A stretch of DNA of 64,000 bases from positions 1 to 64,000 of the forward strand of contig CANNSB010000005.1 in NCBI GenBank assembly GCA_947510165.1, in the 5' to 3' direction. Both the position numbers and the translations under genes were made by a program. Below the pieces are notes generated by a model that saw only the letters and a list, made by a program, of their open reading frames with translations, did no database searches and was not told where the DNA came from. Numbering within the stretch: position 1 is the first letter of the stretch; every line of letters starts with the position of its first letter. This DNA is from an uncultured Clostridia bacterium (lineage in GTDB: Bacteria > Bacillota > Clostridia > Oscillospirales > Ruminococcaceae). This document shows positions 63,706 through 64,000 of this stretch, one piece after another.

Positions 63706-64000
63706 ATGGTGATAAAATATAGAGTTCATGAACTGGCGAAAGATTTGGATATAGATAATAATGAAATTATTGACGTTTTAAGTAGAAAATTTGGTTCTAA
63801 CAAGAAGTATATGGCGGCTCTTACAGAGAGAGAGCTTAATTATGTTTTTGAATATTATATAACAAAAAATGAGAAATCAGATTTTAATGAATATTTTGAT
63901 CTAAAAAATAAAAAGATAGATACAGACACAGAAAAATTCATTGTAGATAAAAATATAAAATCAGATAGATTTACAAAACAAACAGAGCTAATAACATCTA
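63706..64000 (+). CDS. infB: Translation initiation factor IF-2, N-terminal fragment
   Basis: An open frame from ATG 63706 (TAGGAGG upstream) to the window end, about 98 codons. It begins Tyr-Arg-Val-His-Glu-Leu-Ala-Lys-Asp-Leu and contains Asn-Glu-Ile-Ile-Asp-Val-Leu and Met-Ala-Ala-Leu-Thr-Glu-Arg-Glu-Leu, the IF2_N domain. The G domain lies outside the window. Position after ylxQ is as expected. Confidence 0.93.
   Translation, partial: MVIKYRVHELAKDLDIDNNEIIDVLSRKFGSNKKYMAALTERELNYVFEYYITKNEKSDFNEYFDLKNKKIDTDTEKFIVDKNIKSDRFTKQTELITS

Overview
The window is a very AT-rich stretch of a low-GC Gram-positive chromosome, most likely an anaerobic, spore-forming member of the Clostridia. The basis is gene content and order: dnaA-dnaN-yaaA-recF-remB-gyrB-gyrA on one side and rpmH-rnpA-yidD-yidC-jag-mnmE-mnmG-rsmG-noc-soj-spo0J-serS on the other; strong AGGAGG-type ribosome binding sites; spoVT and noc; and an anaerobe's enzyme set (four-subunit 2-oxoacid:ferredoxin oxidoreductase, rubredoxin plus flavodiiron protein, NADP-type glutamate dehydrogenase). 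The species cannot be named from the sequence alone.

Layout. 1-0.8 kb: a 15-bp tandem repeat running off the left edge and an almost pure A/T non-coding stretch with one good Spo0A-box match. 0.8-6.2 kb: a FlgM-like anti-sigma factor facing a minus-strand block secG, rnr-metG-tatD. 6.3-8.4 kb: a three-gene plus-strand unit (DUF1624 membrane acyltransferase-like protein, QueG, CBS protein). 8.4-13.6 kb: minus-strand operon ddl-murI-ywiB-argS-alr, which makes the D-Glu and D-Ala-D-Ala precursors of peptidoglycan. 13.7-15.2 kb: mnmL-mnmM (ytqA-ytqB), tRNA wobble-uridine enzymes. 15.2-16.9 kb: a divergent HTH regulator/membrane protein pair around a 23-bp inverted repeat. 16.9-26.4 kb: the leftward replication-initiation arm. 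26.5-37.8 kb: the rightward arm with two parS-like sites. 37.9-39.6 kb: small envelope-type proteins. 39.7-47.8 kb: nudix, zapA, dut, a MinD-like ATPase, an MgsA-like protein, hisS, an aminopeptidase, a GT2 glycosyltransferase and aspS. 47.8-55.5 kb: gdhA, pyrE, radC, uvrB, uvrA. 55.6-60.4 kb: the oxygen-defence pair rubredoxin-FprA and the 2-oxoacid oxidoreductase operon. 60.5-64 kb: spoVT and the rimP-nusA-ylxR-ylxQ-infB operon, with infB cut by the window end.

The transcription direction flips exactly at dnaA/rpmH, so the replication origin lies at about 24.6-26.7 kb. There the 9-mer TTTTCAACA recurs, and a 16-bp inverted repeat brackets the dnaA-dnaN gap. The clearest anomaly is remB, between recF and gyrB: its reading frame is broken by exactly one base at an A11 tract although both halves are otherwise well conserved. 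That means a pseudogene, a sequencing error or transcriptional slippage. Adjacent minD-like and mgsA-like genes have both lost residues that are catalytic in their families. Terminators here are unusually long, symmetrical inverted repeats that often run through the stop codons of both flanking genes. No CRISPR array, insertion sequence, prophage, rRNA or tRNA gene was recognised.
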